A stretch of 64,000 nt of DNA. Source: Aliiruegeria haliotis (GTDB lineage Bacteria; Pseudomonadota; Alphaproteobacteria; Rhodobacterales; Rhodobacteraceae). Below the pieces are notes generated by a model, which ran no database searches, was not told the origin of the DNA, and saw only the letters and a list, made by a program, of their open reading frames with translations. The stretch covers positions 1 through 64,000 of the forward strand of contig NZ_PVTD01000004.1 of the NCBI RefSeq assembly GCF_003003255.1. Reading direction: 5' to 3'. Below are positions 13,338 through 22,811 of this stretch, piece after piece (position 1 is the stretch's first letter; the number at the start of each line of letters is the position of its first letter). Position numbers and translations under genes: made by a program.

Positions 13338-15495
13338 GAAACGCGTTTCTGTCCGCCTTGCTGCGGTCGGTGGCCGACAAGTGCGCGCCGAGCTGGAAGG
13401 TGTCGGCGAGGCCGGTGCCCGGGGTTTCGGACGGTTGTCGCGTGAGATGGAGACTGCGAATGTGCGGATGGCCGGGTTTTCGCGCCGCGTGAAGGTGGCA
13501 GCTGCCGCGGCGGTTGCTGCGGCAACAGCGGCCGGTGTCGTCATGGTGCGGTCGGGACTCCAGACCGTCGATGCACAGGCCAAGCTCGCGCAGTCCCTCG
13601 GGACCACCGTGGCCTCGATCCAGACGCTGGGGCGCGCGGGCGAGTTGGCCGGTGTCTCCATGTCCGGGATCGAACAGGCGACCAAGGACCTGACCCGCCG
13701 TCTGAGCCAGGCAGCGGCCGGAGGCGGACCGGCGGCGCAGGCGCTGGAGCGGCTGGGGCTTTCGGCCTCCGACCTGCTGGAGCTGCCGCTCGACGCACGC
13801 GTCGGGGCGATCAACGCCGCAATCGAGGAGTTCGTGCCGGCCGCCGAGCGCGCGGCCGTCGCAGGCCAGCTCTTCGGCGAGGAAGGCTCCATCGCCATAT
13901 CGCGCATCGACACCGCAACGCTGCGCCAGGCGACCGAGGACGTGCGTGCCTTCGGGGTCGTGGTTTCCGAGCAGGATGCCGACCGGATCGAGCGCACGAA
14001 CGATGCCATCTCCCGGCTTGGGCTAATCTGGCGGGGCCTGTCGAACCAGCTTGCGGTCGCCGCAGCCCCGGCGCTGGAGGCCGTGGCAGACGCCATGGCG
14101 GCGGTGGCCAGTCGAACCGGTCCGCTTGGCCGAGCCATCGCCGGCCTCTTTGACAATATTGGCCGTCTGACCACCTACGCCGCCACTTTTGCCGTGTTTC
14201 TGGCCGGGCGCTGGGTCGCCGGGCTTGCCGCGGCAGCGCTCTCCGTCCGCGGCCTCGCCACTGCTCTGGTTGTCCTGCGCGGGGCGCTGATCCGTACCGG
14301 GATCGGCGCGCTCATCGTTGGCGCCAGCGATTTGGTTTACCAGTTCACGAAGCTCGCGCAGGGTGCTGGAGGTTTCGGGAAGGCGCTCGAGTTGATGGGC
14401 AATGTGGCGAGAGGGGTCTGGGACGGGATCCGCGCCACCACGCTCTCCTTGGTCGACGACTTCCGGGCCGTGCGGGCGGACGTGGAAGCAATCTGGCTGA
14501 AGCTGATGGCCTTCCTCTCCCAGAAATGGGCCGACTTCCTCGGCCAGATCGGACCGACCTTCAATGCCGTCGCCGAGGAGATCGGCTCGGAGACCCGGAT
14601 CGACTGGTTCGGCGCCATGTCCCGCGCCTCGATGCTAGAGCATGGTGCTGCCAATGCCGGATCCCAGGCCGAGAGCTACCGGGCACGGGCTGCCGACACG
14701 CGGGCCGGTGCCTTCGACGGCGTCGGCACCGCCATGCAGGCGCTGCGGGATGCGATGACCGGCAGTGACGCGGAGGGCGAGGCTGCCATCGACCAGGCCA
14801 CCGATGCCGTGGATCGGATGAACGACGCGCTGGACACTTCGGCTCAGGCCGCGCGCGGCGCGGGCGCGGCCGGACGCGCAGCTGGAAGGGAAACCGCCGA
14901 CGGAGCGGCGAAAGCCGCCACCGGTTGGCAGGCGGCCAACTCGACGCTCAGCGACTATGCCGGCAAGGCCCGCGATATCGGGGCCGATATCGGCCAGAGC
15001 CTCGTCGGTGCCTTCCAGTCAGCCGAGAGCGCGGTGGGCGAGTTCGTCAAAACCGGCAAACTCGACTTCCGGGACCTTGTGACCTCGATGATTGCGGATC
15101 TGGCCAAGCTCGCAGCGCGGAAGTTCATCCTCGGACCGATCGCCAGCGCGCTGGGCGGGGTGCTGGGCAGTGCCGGCGGTGTGTTCGCCAATGTCCTGCA
15201 TAGCGGCGGAATGGTCGGTTCGGCGGGATCGTCCCGGATGGTGCCAGCACTCGCCTTTGCCGGTGCCCCGCGCATGCACAGCGGTGGCACGGTCGGACTG
15301 CGCCACGACGAGGTGCCGGCGATCCTGCAGCGTGGCGAGCGGGTGCTCTCGCGTCGGGAAGCGCAGGACTACGGCGCTGGCGGCGGAGTGACGATCAACA
15401 TCAATACCCGCGACGCCGAGAGTTTTCGGCAGTCGCGAACTCAGGTCGCCGCGGACATAGCCCGGGCGGTCTCGCTGGGGCGGAGGGGCATGTGA
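13330..15495 (+). CDS. Phage tail tape measure protein (lambda gpH-like)
   Basis: 721 residues. The N-terminal helical region with RQVRAELEGVGEAGARGFG is typical of tape measures. Hydrophobic segments lie at about 55-72 (AAAAAVAAATAAGVVMV) and in the region about 275-325. The C-terminal part carries the lambda-type signature (VGEFVKTGKLDFRDLVTSMI then KFILGPIASALGG) and a Gly-rich MHSGGTVGLRHDEVPAILQR motif common near tape measure ends. It sets tail length and is injected ahead of DNA. At 721 residues it implies a short to medium tail. Confidence 0.9.
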   Translation: MAEKRVSVRLAAVGGRQVRAELEGVGEAGARGFGRLSREMETANVRMAGFSRRVKVAAAAAVAAATAAGVVMVRSGLQTVDAQAKLAQSLGTTVASIQTLGRAGELAGVSMSGIEQATKDLTRRLSQAAAGGGPAAQALERLGLSASDLLELPLDARVGAINAAIEEFVPAAERAAVAGQLFGEEGSIAISRIDTATLRQATEDVRAFGVVVSEQDADRIERTNDAISRLGLIWRGLSNQLAVAAAPALEAVADAMAAVASRTGPLGRAIAGLFDNIGRLTTYAATFAVFLAGRWVAGLAAAALSVRGLATALVVLRGALIRTGIGALIVGASDLVYQFTKLAQGAGGFGKALELMGNVARGVWDGIRATTLSLVDDFRAVRADVEAIWLKLMAFLSQKWADFLGQIGPTFNAVAEEIGSETRIDWFGAMSRASMLEHGAANAGSQAESYRARAADTRAGAFDGVGTAMQALRDAMTGSDAEGEAAIDQATDAVDRMNDALDTSAQAARGAGAAGRAAGRETADGAAKAATGWQAANSTLSDYAGKARDIGADIGQSLVGAFQSAESAVGEFVKTGKLDFRDLVTSMIADLAKLAARKFILGPIASALGGVLGSAGGVFANVLHSGGMVGSAGSSRMVPALAFAGAPRMHSGGTVGLRHDEVPAILQRGERVLSRREAQDYGAGGGVTININTRDAESFRQSRTQVAADIARAVSLGRRGM

Positions 15496-15556
15496 GTGCG
15501 ACCCCGCAAGTGGGAACCGGTTACGGGGCCCAGAGCACGAACCACGGAGAGAATCC

Positions 15557-16183
15557 ATGGCATTCCATGAGGTCCGGTTTCCGGACAATATCAGCCGTGG
15601 CGCCCGGGGCGGGCCGGAGCGAAGAACGCAGATCGTCGAGCTCGCCTCCGGCGACGAAGAGCGCAATGCCAGCTGGGCCAATTCGCGTCGCCGCTACGAC
15701 GTGGCCTACGGTATCCGGCGCGCCGATGATCTGGCCGCGGTGGTTGCCTTCTTCGAGGCCCGCAACGGCCGGCTGCACGGCTTCCGCTTCCGGGACTGGG
15801 CGGACTACAAATCCTGCCTGCCCTCGCAGAGCCCGGCTCCCACCGATCAGGGGATCGGCACCGGCGATGGCGAGACCTCGGGGTTCCAGCTGCTCAAGAC
15901 CTACCCGTCCGGGGCACAGGCCTGGAGCCGGTCCATTGCCAGGCCCGTCTCCGGTTCGGTTCAGATCGCGCTCGATGGCGTCGAGCAGGTTTCCGGCTGG
16001 TCGGTCGATACGACCTCTGGTCTCGTCACTTTCGATGCGTCACCCGGCGCTGGCGTGCTCGTCACCGCCGGCTTCGAATACGACGTGCCGGTCCGCTTCG
16101 ACAGCGACACGCTCGATGTGACGCTGGATATCGAGCGACTGGGATCGATCACCTCCATTCCGATCGTGGAGATCCGGCGATGA
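15557..16183 (+). CDS. DUF2460 distal tail protein (GTA gp12-like)
   Basis: 208 residues. It starts AFHEVRFPDNISRGARGGPE and contains RRYDVAYGIRRADDLAAVVA, FRFRDWADYKSC and TYPSGAQAWSRSIARPVSGS, the DUF2460/TIGR02217 family found as gene 12 of the Rhodobacter capsulatus GTA, where it forms the distal tail ring. This marks the switch from lambda-like to GTA-like tail genes. It overlaps the next ORF by 4 bp (ATGA). Confidence 0.9.
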   Translation: MAFHEVRFPDNISRGARGGPERRTQIVELASGDEERNASWANSRRRYDVAYGIRRADDLAAVVAFFEARNGRLHGFRFRDWADYKSCLPSQSPAPTDQGIGTGDGETSGFQLLKTYPSGAQAWSRSIARPVSGSVQIALDGVEQVSGWSVDTTSGLVTFDASPGAGVLVTAGFEYDVPVRFDSDTLDVTLDIERLGSITSIPIVEIRR

Positions 16184-16527
16184 GTGAAGAGACGGGCTTT
16201 ATCGCCACCGTGCTGCGCGATCTCACGACCTCGACTGCGGTGATCCTCGCGGCCTGGGGCGCGCTGGGTGGGGCCACCAATGCACTCACGACGAAGATGC
16301 ATCTGCGGGACGCGCTGCGGCACATCCTGCTCGGCGGGCTGATCGCGGCCGGCATGGGCAGCCTGTCTATGGCCGTCATCACCACCTGGATGGGGCTTCC
16401 ATCGGCGGCGATCCCGTCCGGCGGCGCGGCTGGCTCGGCGGCCTATCTGGTCGGGGTGTTCGGTCCGGCCTTCATCGAGGTGATCCTCGTACGACTACGT
16501 GGCGCGACGGGGGATGGAGATGAATGA
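16180..16527 (+). CDS. Putative holin
   Basis: 115 residues with three predicted membrane segments: around 16-36 (STAVILAAWGALGGATNAL), 47-68 (ILLGGLIAAGMGSLSMAVI) and 78-102 (SGGAAGSAAYLVGVFGPAFI). It has a short N-terminus and a charged C-terminus (RLRGATGDGDE). Three helices and adjacency to a lysozyme gene fit a class I holin, which permeabilises the inner membrane at lysis. I see no named family signature, so the call rests on topology and context. Confidence 0.65.
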   Translation: MSEETGFIATVLRDLTTSTAVILAAWGALGGATNALTTKMHLRDALRHILLGGLIAAGMGSLSMAVITTWMGLPSAAIPSGGAAGSAAYLVGVFGPAFIEVILVRLRGATGDGDE

Positions 16528-16651
16528 GCTGCTCCGCCGCGCAGGTGCCATCCGCTGCGACATCCCCGATCCACGCGAGGCTTTCGGCCACCGTCTCCGC
16601 GTCGGTCTGGTGGTCGCGGCATTCATCCTGATCCTCTCACTACTCGGGTAA
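16520..16651 (+). CDS. 43-aa single-pass membrane peptide in the lysis cassette
   Basis: A short ORF starting MNELLRRAGAI and ending in a hydrophobic helix (VGLVVAAFILILSLLG) directly before the TAA. The N-terminal half is charged with one cysteine. It overlaps the holin-like gene by 8 bp and ends 4 nt before the lysozyme ATG, so the region would be unusually tight if it were non-coding. A GGAG abuts the ATG with no spacer, so translation may depend on coupling to the upstream gene. It could be a holin partner or antiholin. Confidence 0.5.
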   Translation: MNELLRRAGAIRCDIPDPREAFGHRLRVGLVVAAFILILSLLG

Positions 16652-16655
16652 TCCC

Positions 16656-17279
16656 ATGCATATGACGGACCGGGGGCTCATCGCCCTCATCCGGCACGAA
16701 GGACTCGTGCCGGGACCTTACCTCGATGTCCGTGACATCTGGACCTTTGGCATCGGACATACCGCAGCGGCTGGCGATCCTGATCCAGCGTCTCTCCCGC
16801 GCGGAATGCCGGAGAACCTTGAGGACGGTATCCGCGAGGCCTTCTGCGTGTTCCGGGCCGATATCGCCCGCTATGAGCACGACGTCTGCAATGCCATTGC
16901 CGTGTCGGTTGAGCCGCATGAGTTCGATGCGCTGGTCTCGTTTCACTACAACACCGGCGGCATCGCACGGGCAGACCTCACGCGCCGCCTGAACGCGGGC
17001 AACCGGGACGCTGCGGCGCAGGCCTTCCTGAACTGGCGGCGACCAGCGGCGATCATCCCGCGCCGGGAGGCGGAGCGGATTCTGTTCCTCGAAGGTCGCT
17101 ATCCCGCCGGAACCATTCCCGTCTGGTCTGTCGATGCCGGCGGCCGGGTGGATTTCTCGCGCTGTTCGCGACGGCTCACCGAGGCCGAAGCGCTCGCATT
17201 CCTGCGACCCGTGCCCGAACCGGCCGGGGTTCTCGCCCGGCTCCGGGCCTTTCTTTCCTTGCTCATCAACAGGAGATGA
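16656..17279 (+). CDS. Endolysin, GH24 lysozyme family
   Basis: 207 residues. The T4 lysozyme-type catalytic triad is Glu15 (LIRHEGL), Asp24 (PYLDV) and Thr30 (DIWTFGIGHT), with family spacing. VSFHYNTGGIARADLTRRLN and NWRRPAAIIPRREAERILF follow as in GH24 enzymes. It hydrolyses the glycan bonds of peptidoglycan. The C-terminal extension ends in a hydrophobic stretch (VLARLRAFLSLLINRR), possibly a membrane tether. No N-terminal signal is present, so release should depend on the holin. An in-frame ATG at 16662 is an alternative start. Confidence 0.9.
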   Translation: MHMTDRGLIALIRHEGLVPGPYLDVRDIWTFGIGHTAAAGDPDPASLPRGMPENLEDGIREAFCVFRADIARYEHDVCNAIAVSVEPHEFDALVSFHYNTGGIARADLTRRLNAGNRDAAAQAFLNWRRPAAIIPRREAERILFLEGRYPAGTIPVWSVDAGGRVDFSRCSRRLTEAEALAFLRPVPEPAGVLARLRAFLSLLINRR

Positions 17280-17281
17280 CT

Positions 17282-17512
17282 ATGCGATATGTCCTTCCCG
17301 CTTCCCTGACCTGGTGGAGCGGCCTGGCGTCGGTGCTGACCGGCATCGCGGCGCTGGTGCTGCCCGAAGGTGATGCGATATCAGAACTGACCGTCCTGGT
17401 TGCGCGACTGGCGAATGCCGGCGATGCCTCTCCCGCCACGCTGATCTTTGTCGGACTGGGTCTCATTGGCTTGCGCGACCGGATTGAGCGCGGGCTGGCC
17501 GGAACGCAATGA
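17282..17512 (+). CDS. Small two-helix membrane protein of the lysis cassette
   Basis: 76 residues with two hydrophobic segments, about 8-28 (SLTWWSGLASVLTGIAALVL) and about 53-66 (ATLIFVGLGLIGL), and a charged C-terminus. AGGAG at 17271-17275 is 6 nt before the ATG at 17282 but directly next to the ATG at 17276, which favours 17282. It overlaps the DUF2163 gene by 4 bp. It may be a second holin-like protein; there is no recognisable family. Confidence 0.6.
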   Translation: MRYVLPASLTWWSGLASVLTGIAALVLPEGDAISELTVLVARLANAGDASPATLIFVGLGLIGLRDRIERGLAGTQ

Positions 17513-18393
17513 AGGCGCTGGGCACCGCGCTCCAGGCCCATCTCGACGACGGCACCACGACGCTGGCGTGGTGCTGGCGCATCACCCGCAGCGATGGCGT
17601 GGTTCTGGGCTTCACCGATCACGACCGGGATCTTGCCTTCGACGGCACCGGGTTCGAACCGGAGAGCGGCTTTGCCGCCTCAGAAGTGCGTTCTGCCTCG
17701 GACCTGTCCGTCGACGCGCAGGATGCGGAGGGCGTGCTGAGCTCGGACCGGATTACAGAGACGGACATCCGTGACGGGCGCTGGGACAATGCCGATGTCG
17801 AAGTCTGGCGGGTGAACTGGGCCAACACCAGCCAGCGCGTTCTGATGCGCCGGGGCGCCATCGGCCAGATCCGTCGCGGGCGCCTCGCTTTTGTCGCCGA
17901 GGTGCGCTCGCTCGCGCATCTGCTGGGGCAGAATGTCGGGCGCAGCTTTCAGGCGACCTGCGATGCGGTCGTCGGCGATTCCCGCTGCGGGGTGGATCTG
18001 GACGATCCTGCTTATCGGAGTGCCGGCGTTGTCACCGGTATCTCACTGGATCGCGCCTTCACCGCTTCCGGCATCGGGAGCTTTGAGGCGGGCTGGTTTA
18101 CGTTCGGTACGGTGGAATGGACCTCCGGCGCCAATGCTGGCCGGCGGGCAGAGGTTTCCGGCCATGGGCTGGACGGCGGGGATGCATCTGTCAGCCTGCT
18201 CGAAGCGCCGGTCCTGCAAATCGCAGAGGGAGATGGCTTCGTCATTCGTGCGGGCTGCGACAAGCGAGTTGCCACCTGCGCAGACCGCTTCGCCAATGCC
18301 GTCAACTTCCGGGGCTTTCCGCACATCCCCGGCCAGGACACCATTCTGCGCTACGCCACGAGCGATGGCGGTCACGATGGGAGCGTGTTGTGA
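17509..18393 (+). CDS. DUF2163 baseplate hub protein (GTA gp13-like)
   Basis: 294 residues. DUF2163/TIGR02218 hallmarks: TTLAWCWRITRSDGVVLGFT near the start, DHDRDLAFDGTGFEPESGF, GVLSSDRITETDIRDGRWDN, LGQNVGRSFQATCDAVVGDS, and a C-terminal cysteine-containing segment (IRAGCDKRVATCADRFANAV then NFRGFPHIPGQD). In the R. capsulatus GTA the equivalent gene encodes a baseplate hub protein. It is coupled to the peptidase gene by a GTGA overlap. Confidence 0.92.
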   Translation: MKALGTALQAHLDDGTTTLAWCWRITRSDGVVLGFTDHDRDLAFDGTGFEPESGFAASEVRSASDLSVDAQDAEGVLSSDRITETDIRDGRWDNADVEVWRVNWANTSQRVLMRRGAIGQIRRGRLAFVAEVRSLAHLLGQNVGRSFQATCDAVVGDSRCGVDLDDPAYRSAGVVTGISLDRAFTASGIGSFEAGWFTFGTVEWTSGANAGRRAEVSGHGLDGGDASVSLLEAPVLQIAEGDGFVIRAGCDKRVATCADRFANAVNFRGFPHIPGQDTILRYATSDGGHDGSVL

Positions 18394-18830
18394 GAGCCAC
18401 CGCCGACCCCGAACGGATCATCGCCACGGCGCGGTCCTGGCTCGGCACGCCCTACCACGATCAGGCAAGCGTCAGGGGCGCAGGCTGCGACTGCCTCGGG
18501 CTGGCCCGCGGTGTTTGGCGGGAGGTGGTCGGGCCGGAACCATTTCCGATGCCGCCCTATTCCCGCGACTGGGGCGAGACCGGGACGATCGAGGTGCTGG
18601 CTGAGGGTGCGCGGCGCATGATGTCGGAGATTGATCCTGCCGAAGCTGGACCGGGCGCGCTGATCCTGTTCCGCATGCAGCCCCGCGCCATCGCCAAGCA
18701 TGTCGGCATCCTGACCGGGCCTGATCGTTTCATCCATGCCTATGAGCGACTGGGTGTGATCGAGCAGCCGCTGTCGCCCGCCTGGCGGCGGCGCATTGCC
18801 TTCGCTTTCCTGTTTCCGGATCGGAGCTGA
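18390..18830 (+). CDS. NlpC/P60 cell-wall peptidase (GTA gp14-like)
   Basis: 146 residues starting at GTG (GTGA overlap with the DUF2163 stop). The catalytic residues are Cys35 in GCDCLGLARG, His104 in IAKHVGILTG and His116 in RFIHAYERLG. It corresponds to TIGR02219. Phage tail peptidases of this type cut peptidoglycan peptide bridges to let the tail tube through. The longer upstream frame belongs to the overlapping DUF2163 gene. Confidence 0.92.
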   Translation: MRATADPERIIATARSWLGTPYHDQASVRGAGCDCLGLARGVWREVVGPEPFPMPPYSRDWGETGTIEVLAEGARRMMSEIDPAEAGPGALILFRMQPRAIAKHVGILTGPDRFIHAYERLGVIEQPLSPAWRRRIAFAFLFPDRS

Positions 18831-18833
18831 GCA

Positions 18834-21800
18834 ATGGCCACCCTCGTCCTCGGCGCGGCCGGTGCTGCCATTGGCGGTTCGATCGGCGGCGCCATTCTTG
18901 GTGTCAGTGCTGCCACTATCGGCGGCTTCATCGGCTCGACCATCGGGTCCTACGTGGACAGCTGGATCATTTCCTCTCTCACGCCGGGACAGGACCAGAG
19001 TTTCACCGGCCAGCGTCTCGACAGTCTGCGGGTCACGACCTCGACCGAGGGCGCGGTGATCCCGCGCGTCTTCGGCCGGTTGCGGATGGGCACCAATATC
19101 ATCTGGGCCACCGATTTCCGCGAGAAGAAGAAAACCACCACTCAGGGTGGCGGCGGCAAGGGCGGTGGAGGTGGTGGCGGAACAAAAACCACCACCTACA
19201 CTTACTTCGCCTCCTTCGCGGTGGCGGTCTGCGAGGGGCCGATCACCGGTGTGGGGCGCATCTGGGCAGATGGCGAGCTGATGGACCTCTCCGGCGTCAC
19301 CTGGCGCTGGTATCCCGGCGACGAGGTTCAGGAGGCTGATCCTTATATTGCGGCGAAGTCGGGCGCGGAGGCCACGCCGGCCTACCGGGGCACGGCCTAT
19401 CTGGTGTTCGAGGATCTGGCGCTGGCGGGTTTCGGCAACCGCATCCCTCAGATCAATGTCGAGGTGTTCCGACCTCTGGTCGAGGCGGATACGGCAGAGG
19501 GCCTGGTGCGGGCCGTCACCCTGATCCCTGCCTCAGGCGAATTTGTCTATGCCACCGAAGCCATCCGCAAGAGCAACGGCGCCGAGAACCTCAACGCCTC
19601 ATCGGGCACGACCGACATGGTAGAGGCGCTCGACCGGCTCGAAGCCTCCGCGCCCAATGTCGAAAGCGTCAGCCTTGTGGTCTCGTGGTTCGGCGATGAC
19701 CTGCGTTGCGGGGAGTGCCGGATCCGGCCGGGCGTCGAGCTCACTTCGAAATCGACCAAACCGAAGTCCTGGCGGGTCAATGGTGTCGCTCGGGACGGGG
19801 CGCATCTGGTCAGCCGCGATGATGAGGGCCGTCCGGTCTATGGCGGGACACCGGCGGATTTTTCGGTCGTGCAGGCCATCCAGGAGCTGAAGTCGCGGGG
19901 AAAACGGGTCACTCTCTATCCCTTCCTGATGATGGATGTCCCGGCCGACAACACCCTGCCGGATCCGTATTCCGACAACGCTTCCGGGACCGGTCAACCG
20001 CCCTTTCCATGGCGCGGCCGGATCACCTGTTCGCCGGCAGTGGGCTATGCCGGCTCGGTCGACAAGACCGCCGCGGCAGCGACGCAGGTCACGGAGTTCT
20101 TCGGCGAGGCGGAGGTGTCGGATTTCTCCGTGTCAGGCACCTCTGTCAGCTGGACGGGATCATCGCTCGACAGGGGATTCCGGCGCATGATCCTGCACTA
20201 CGCGCATCTCTGCGCGGCGGCGGGGGGCGTCGATGCCTTTCTGATCGGCTCGGAAATGCGCGGCCTGACCACCATTCGCGACGGCGCGGCGAGCTACCCG
20301 GCCGTGCAGGCGCTCCGCGATCTCGCAACCGACGTGCGCGCCATCCTCGGGCCCTCCACGAAGATAAGCTACGCGGCCGACTGGTCGGAGTATTTCGGCC
20401 ACCATCCGGACGATGGCTCCGACGACGTGTTTTTCCACCTCGATCCGTTCTGGGCCGATCCGGAGATCGATTTCATCGGCATCGACAACTACATGCCCGT
20501 CTCCGACTGGCGTGACGGCTTCGAGCATGCTGATGCACAGGACGGGTGGCCGGCGATCTACGACCGCAGCTACCTGCAATCCAACATCGCCGGCAGTGAG
20601 GGGTTCGACTGGTTCTATGCCAGCGCCGCCGACCGCACCGCGCAGCTCCGCACACCAATCAGCGATGGTGCGCACGGCAAGCCATGGGTCTTCCGATACA
20701 AAGATCTGCAAGCCTGGTGGTCGAATGCACATTTCGACCGGCCCGACGGGGTTGAGAGCGGGACGCCTACTTCATGGTTGCCGCAATCCAAGCCGATCTG
20801 GTTCACCGAGCTCGGCTGTCCCGCCATCGACCGGGGCACCAACCAACCCAACGTGTTCTTCGATCCGAAGTCGTCCGAGAGCTTCACGCCGTATTTCTCG
20901 CGGGGCTGGCGGGATGACGCGATCCAGCGAGCGTACCTCGAAGCAACCTGGCTCCACTGGGGCGAGGCCACGAACAATCCGACATCGTCAGTCTATGGCG
21001 GACGGATGGTCGAAGTTTCTGAAAGTGCCGCCTGGACCTGGGATGCACGGCCCTATCCCTTCTTTCCGGAGCTGACCGATGTCTGGAGTGATGGCGAGAA
21101 CTGGCGCCTAGGCCATTGGCTCATCGGCCGGCTCGGATCCGCATCCTTACCAGCACTGGTGCGCCATATCTGCATGCGCGCCGGGCTGTCTGAGGACAGC
21201 ATCGACGTGTCCGGCCTCTGGGGCGCGGTTGAGGGCTATGCCATCACCTCGATCGAGGCCCCGCGCACTGCGCTCACAACACTTGGGCGGCATTTCGGTT
21301 TTGATGCGGTCGAGAGCGAGGGCGTGATCCGTTTCTTCGTGCGAGGGCGGGTCCCGGTCGTGACGCTCACCTTTGAGGACCTGGTGGCCGCCGGCGAAGG
21401 CGAGCCTGTCGAGTTGACCCGCGCGCAGGAAACGGAATTGCCGCAGGCCCTGAAATGGAGCATAGCGCGGGCCGATGAGGATTATGACGCGGCGGTGGTC
21501 GAGGCGCGCCGGATCACGGTCGACTCTGCACGGATCAGCAGCGAATCCTGGCCCATCGCGGTCCCGCCCGAAGAGGCGGAGCGGCGCTGCCGCCGCGCGC
21601 TGATGGAAGCATGGGTCGGGCGTGAAACGGCCACTTTCCAGCTGCCACCGTCGCGTCTCGCGCTGGATCCGGCCGATGTGGTGGAACTCGACCATGATGG
21701 GCGGCTGGCCGAGTATCGCCTGACCTCCATCGCCGACAGCGGGGCGCGACTGATCGAGGGGATCCGCCAGGATCGCGAGACAGAAGCGCTGCCGCCCGGC

Positions 21801-22799
21801 AGCCCGCGCGAGACCTCACCTGATCGCCCGGTGGTGTTCGGGGAGCCGGAAGTTGTCCTTCTCGATCTGCCGCAGATCTCTGAAAACATCCCCGCGCACC
21901 GGCCACTGGTCGCGGCCCATGCCATGCCATGGCCGGGGGAGATCGCGGTCTGGCGCTCCGCTGCGGAGGACGGCTTTGAATGGTTGACCGGCATCGACAC
22001 ACCCGCCAACCTGGGTGTTCTCGTGTCCGATCTCTGGTCTGGACCGGTGTCGCGTTTCGACCATGGCAATCAGCTGATCGTCGATCTGAGCTCCGGGACG
22101 CTCGAATCCGTTTCGGATCTGGCCCTGTTTTCCGGGGCGAACGCACTGGCCATTGAGTCCGCGCCAGGTGTCTGGGAGATCGTCCAGGCGGGCACGGCGG
22201 AGCTTCTGGCAGCGGGGCGCTATCGGCTAACGCGGCTCCTGCGGGGCCAGCGCGGAACCGAGCACGCCATCGGCAATCCAACGCCGGCCGGGGCGCGGGT
22301 GGTCGTTCTGGATACGAGCCTAGCGCCGCTTCCCGTCGCGGAGGCGAACCTCGGCATTCCGTGGAACTGGCGCATAGGTCCCGCGAGCCATGCCATCACG
22401 GATGATACCTTTGTCGCAGAGACGTTCACGCCCACTGGCGCTGGGCTGCGGCCCTTCTCGGTCGCCCATGTCGAGCAGCCCTGGCGCAGGCCGCGGGCAC
22501 TCGGCGATCTGACAATCCGTTGGACTCGCCGGTCACGGGCGCTCTCGGCGGACAGCTGGACCGCGTTGGAGGTTCCGCTTGTCGAGGAATTGCAGGCCTT
22601 CGAGGTGGAGATCCTTGACGGGGAAAGTGTCAGGCGAACGCTGACCGCCAATACCGCCAGCGCCACCTACACCGCCGCCCAACAGACAGCCGATTGGGAT
22701 GCACTTCTCGGCACCGGCGACAGCCTCGCCATTCGCATCTATCAGCTCTCCGCGCTCGTCGGGCGCGGGGCGCCAAAGACCGCCACGCTCAATTTCTAG
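18834..22799 (+). CDS. GTA TIM-barrel tail tip/host-interaction protein (GTA gp15-like)
   Basis: 1321 residues. The hydrophobic Gly/Ala-rich N-terminus (GAAIGGSIGGAILGVSAATI) is followed by a glycine-rich loop around residue 105, then hub-like domains (GPITGVGRIWADGELMDLSG). A GTA TIM-barrel domain with GSEMRGLTTIRDGAASYPAV, YAADWSEYFGHHPDDGSDD and EIDFIGIDNYMPVSDWRDG occupies about 440-720. The C-terminal part has AFDVEILDG-like Fn3-type strands. In the GTA the homologue (the megatron protein) forms the tip that contacts and crosses the host envelope. Start has GGAG 8 nt upstream. Confidence 0.93.
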   Translation: MATLVLGAAGAAIGGSIGGAILGVSAATIGGFIGSTIGSYVDSWIISSLTPGQDQSFTGQRLDSLRVTTSTEGAVIPRVFGRLRMGTNIIWATDFREKKKTTTQGGGGKGGGGGGGTKTTTYTYFASFAVAVCEGPITGVGRIWADGELMDLSGVTWRWYPGDEVQEADPYIAAKSGAEATPAYRGTAYLVFEDLALAGFGNRIPQINVEVFRPLVEADTAEGLVRAVTLIPASGEFVYATEAIRKSNGAENLNASSGTTDMVEALDRLEASAPNVESVSLVVSWFGDDLRCGECRIRPGVELTSKSTKPKSWRVNGVARDGAHLVSRDDEGRPVYGGTPADFSVVQAIQELKSRGKRVTLYPFLMMDVPADNTLPDPYSDNASGTGQPPFPWRGRITCSPAVGYAGSVDKTAAAATQVTEFFGEAEVSDFSVSGTSVSWTGSSLDRGFRRMILHYAHLCAAAGGVDAFLIGSEMRGLTTIRDGAASYPAVQALRDLATDVRAILGPSTKISYAADWSEYFGHHPDDGSDDVFFHLDPFWADPEIDFIGIDNYMPVSDWRDGFEHADAQDGWPAIYDRSYLQSNIAGSEGFDWFYASAADRTAQLRTPISDGAHGKPWVFRYKDLQAWWSNAHFDRPDGVESGTPTSWLPQSKPIWFTELGCPAIDRGTNQPNVFFDPKSSESFTPYFSRGWRDDAIQRAYLEATWLHWGEATNNPTSSVYGGRMVEVSESAAWTWDARPYPFFPELTDVWSDGENWRLGHWLIGRLGSASLPALVRHICMRAGLSEDSIDVSGLWGAVEGYAITSIEAPRTALTTLGRHFGFDAVESEGVIRFFVRGRVPVVTLTFEDLVAAGEGEPVELTRAQETELPQALKWSIARADEDYDAAVVEARRITVDSARISSESWPIAVPPEEAERRCRRALMEAWVGRETATFQLPPSRLALDPADVVELDHDGRLAEYRLTSIADSGARLIEGIRQDRETEALPPGSPRETSPDRPVVFGEPEVVLLDLPQISENIPAHRPLVAAHAMPWPGEIAVWRSAAEDGFEWLTGIDTPANLGVLVSDLWSGPVSRFDHGNQLIVDLSSGTLESVSDLALFSGANALAIESAPGVWEIVQAGTAELLAAGRYRLTRLLRGQRGTEHAIGNPTPAGARVVVLDTSLAPLPVAEANLGIPWNWRIGPASHAITDDTFVAETFTPTGAGLRPFSVAHVEQPWRRPRALGDLTIRWTRRSRALSADSWTALEVPLVEELQAFEVEILDGESVRRTLTANTASATYTAAQQTADWDALLGTGDSLAIRIYQLSALVGRGAPKTATLNF

Positions 22800-22811
22800 A
22801 AAGTTCCGCCC

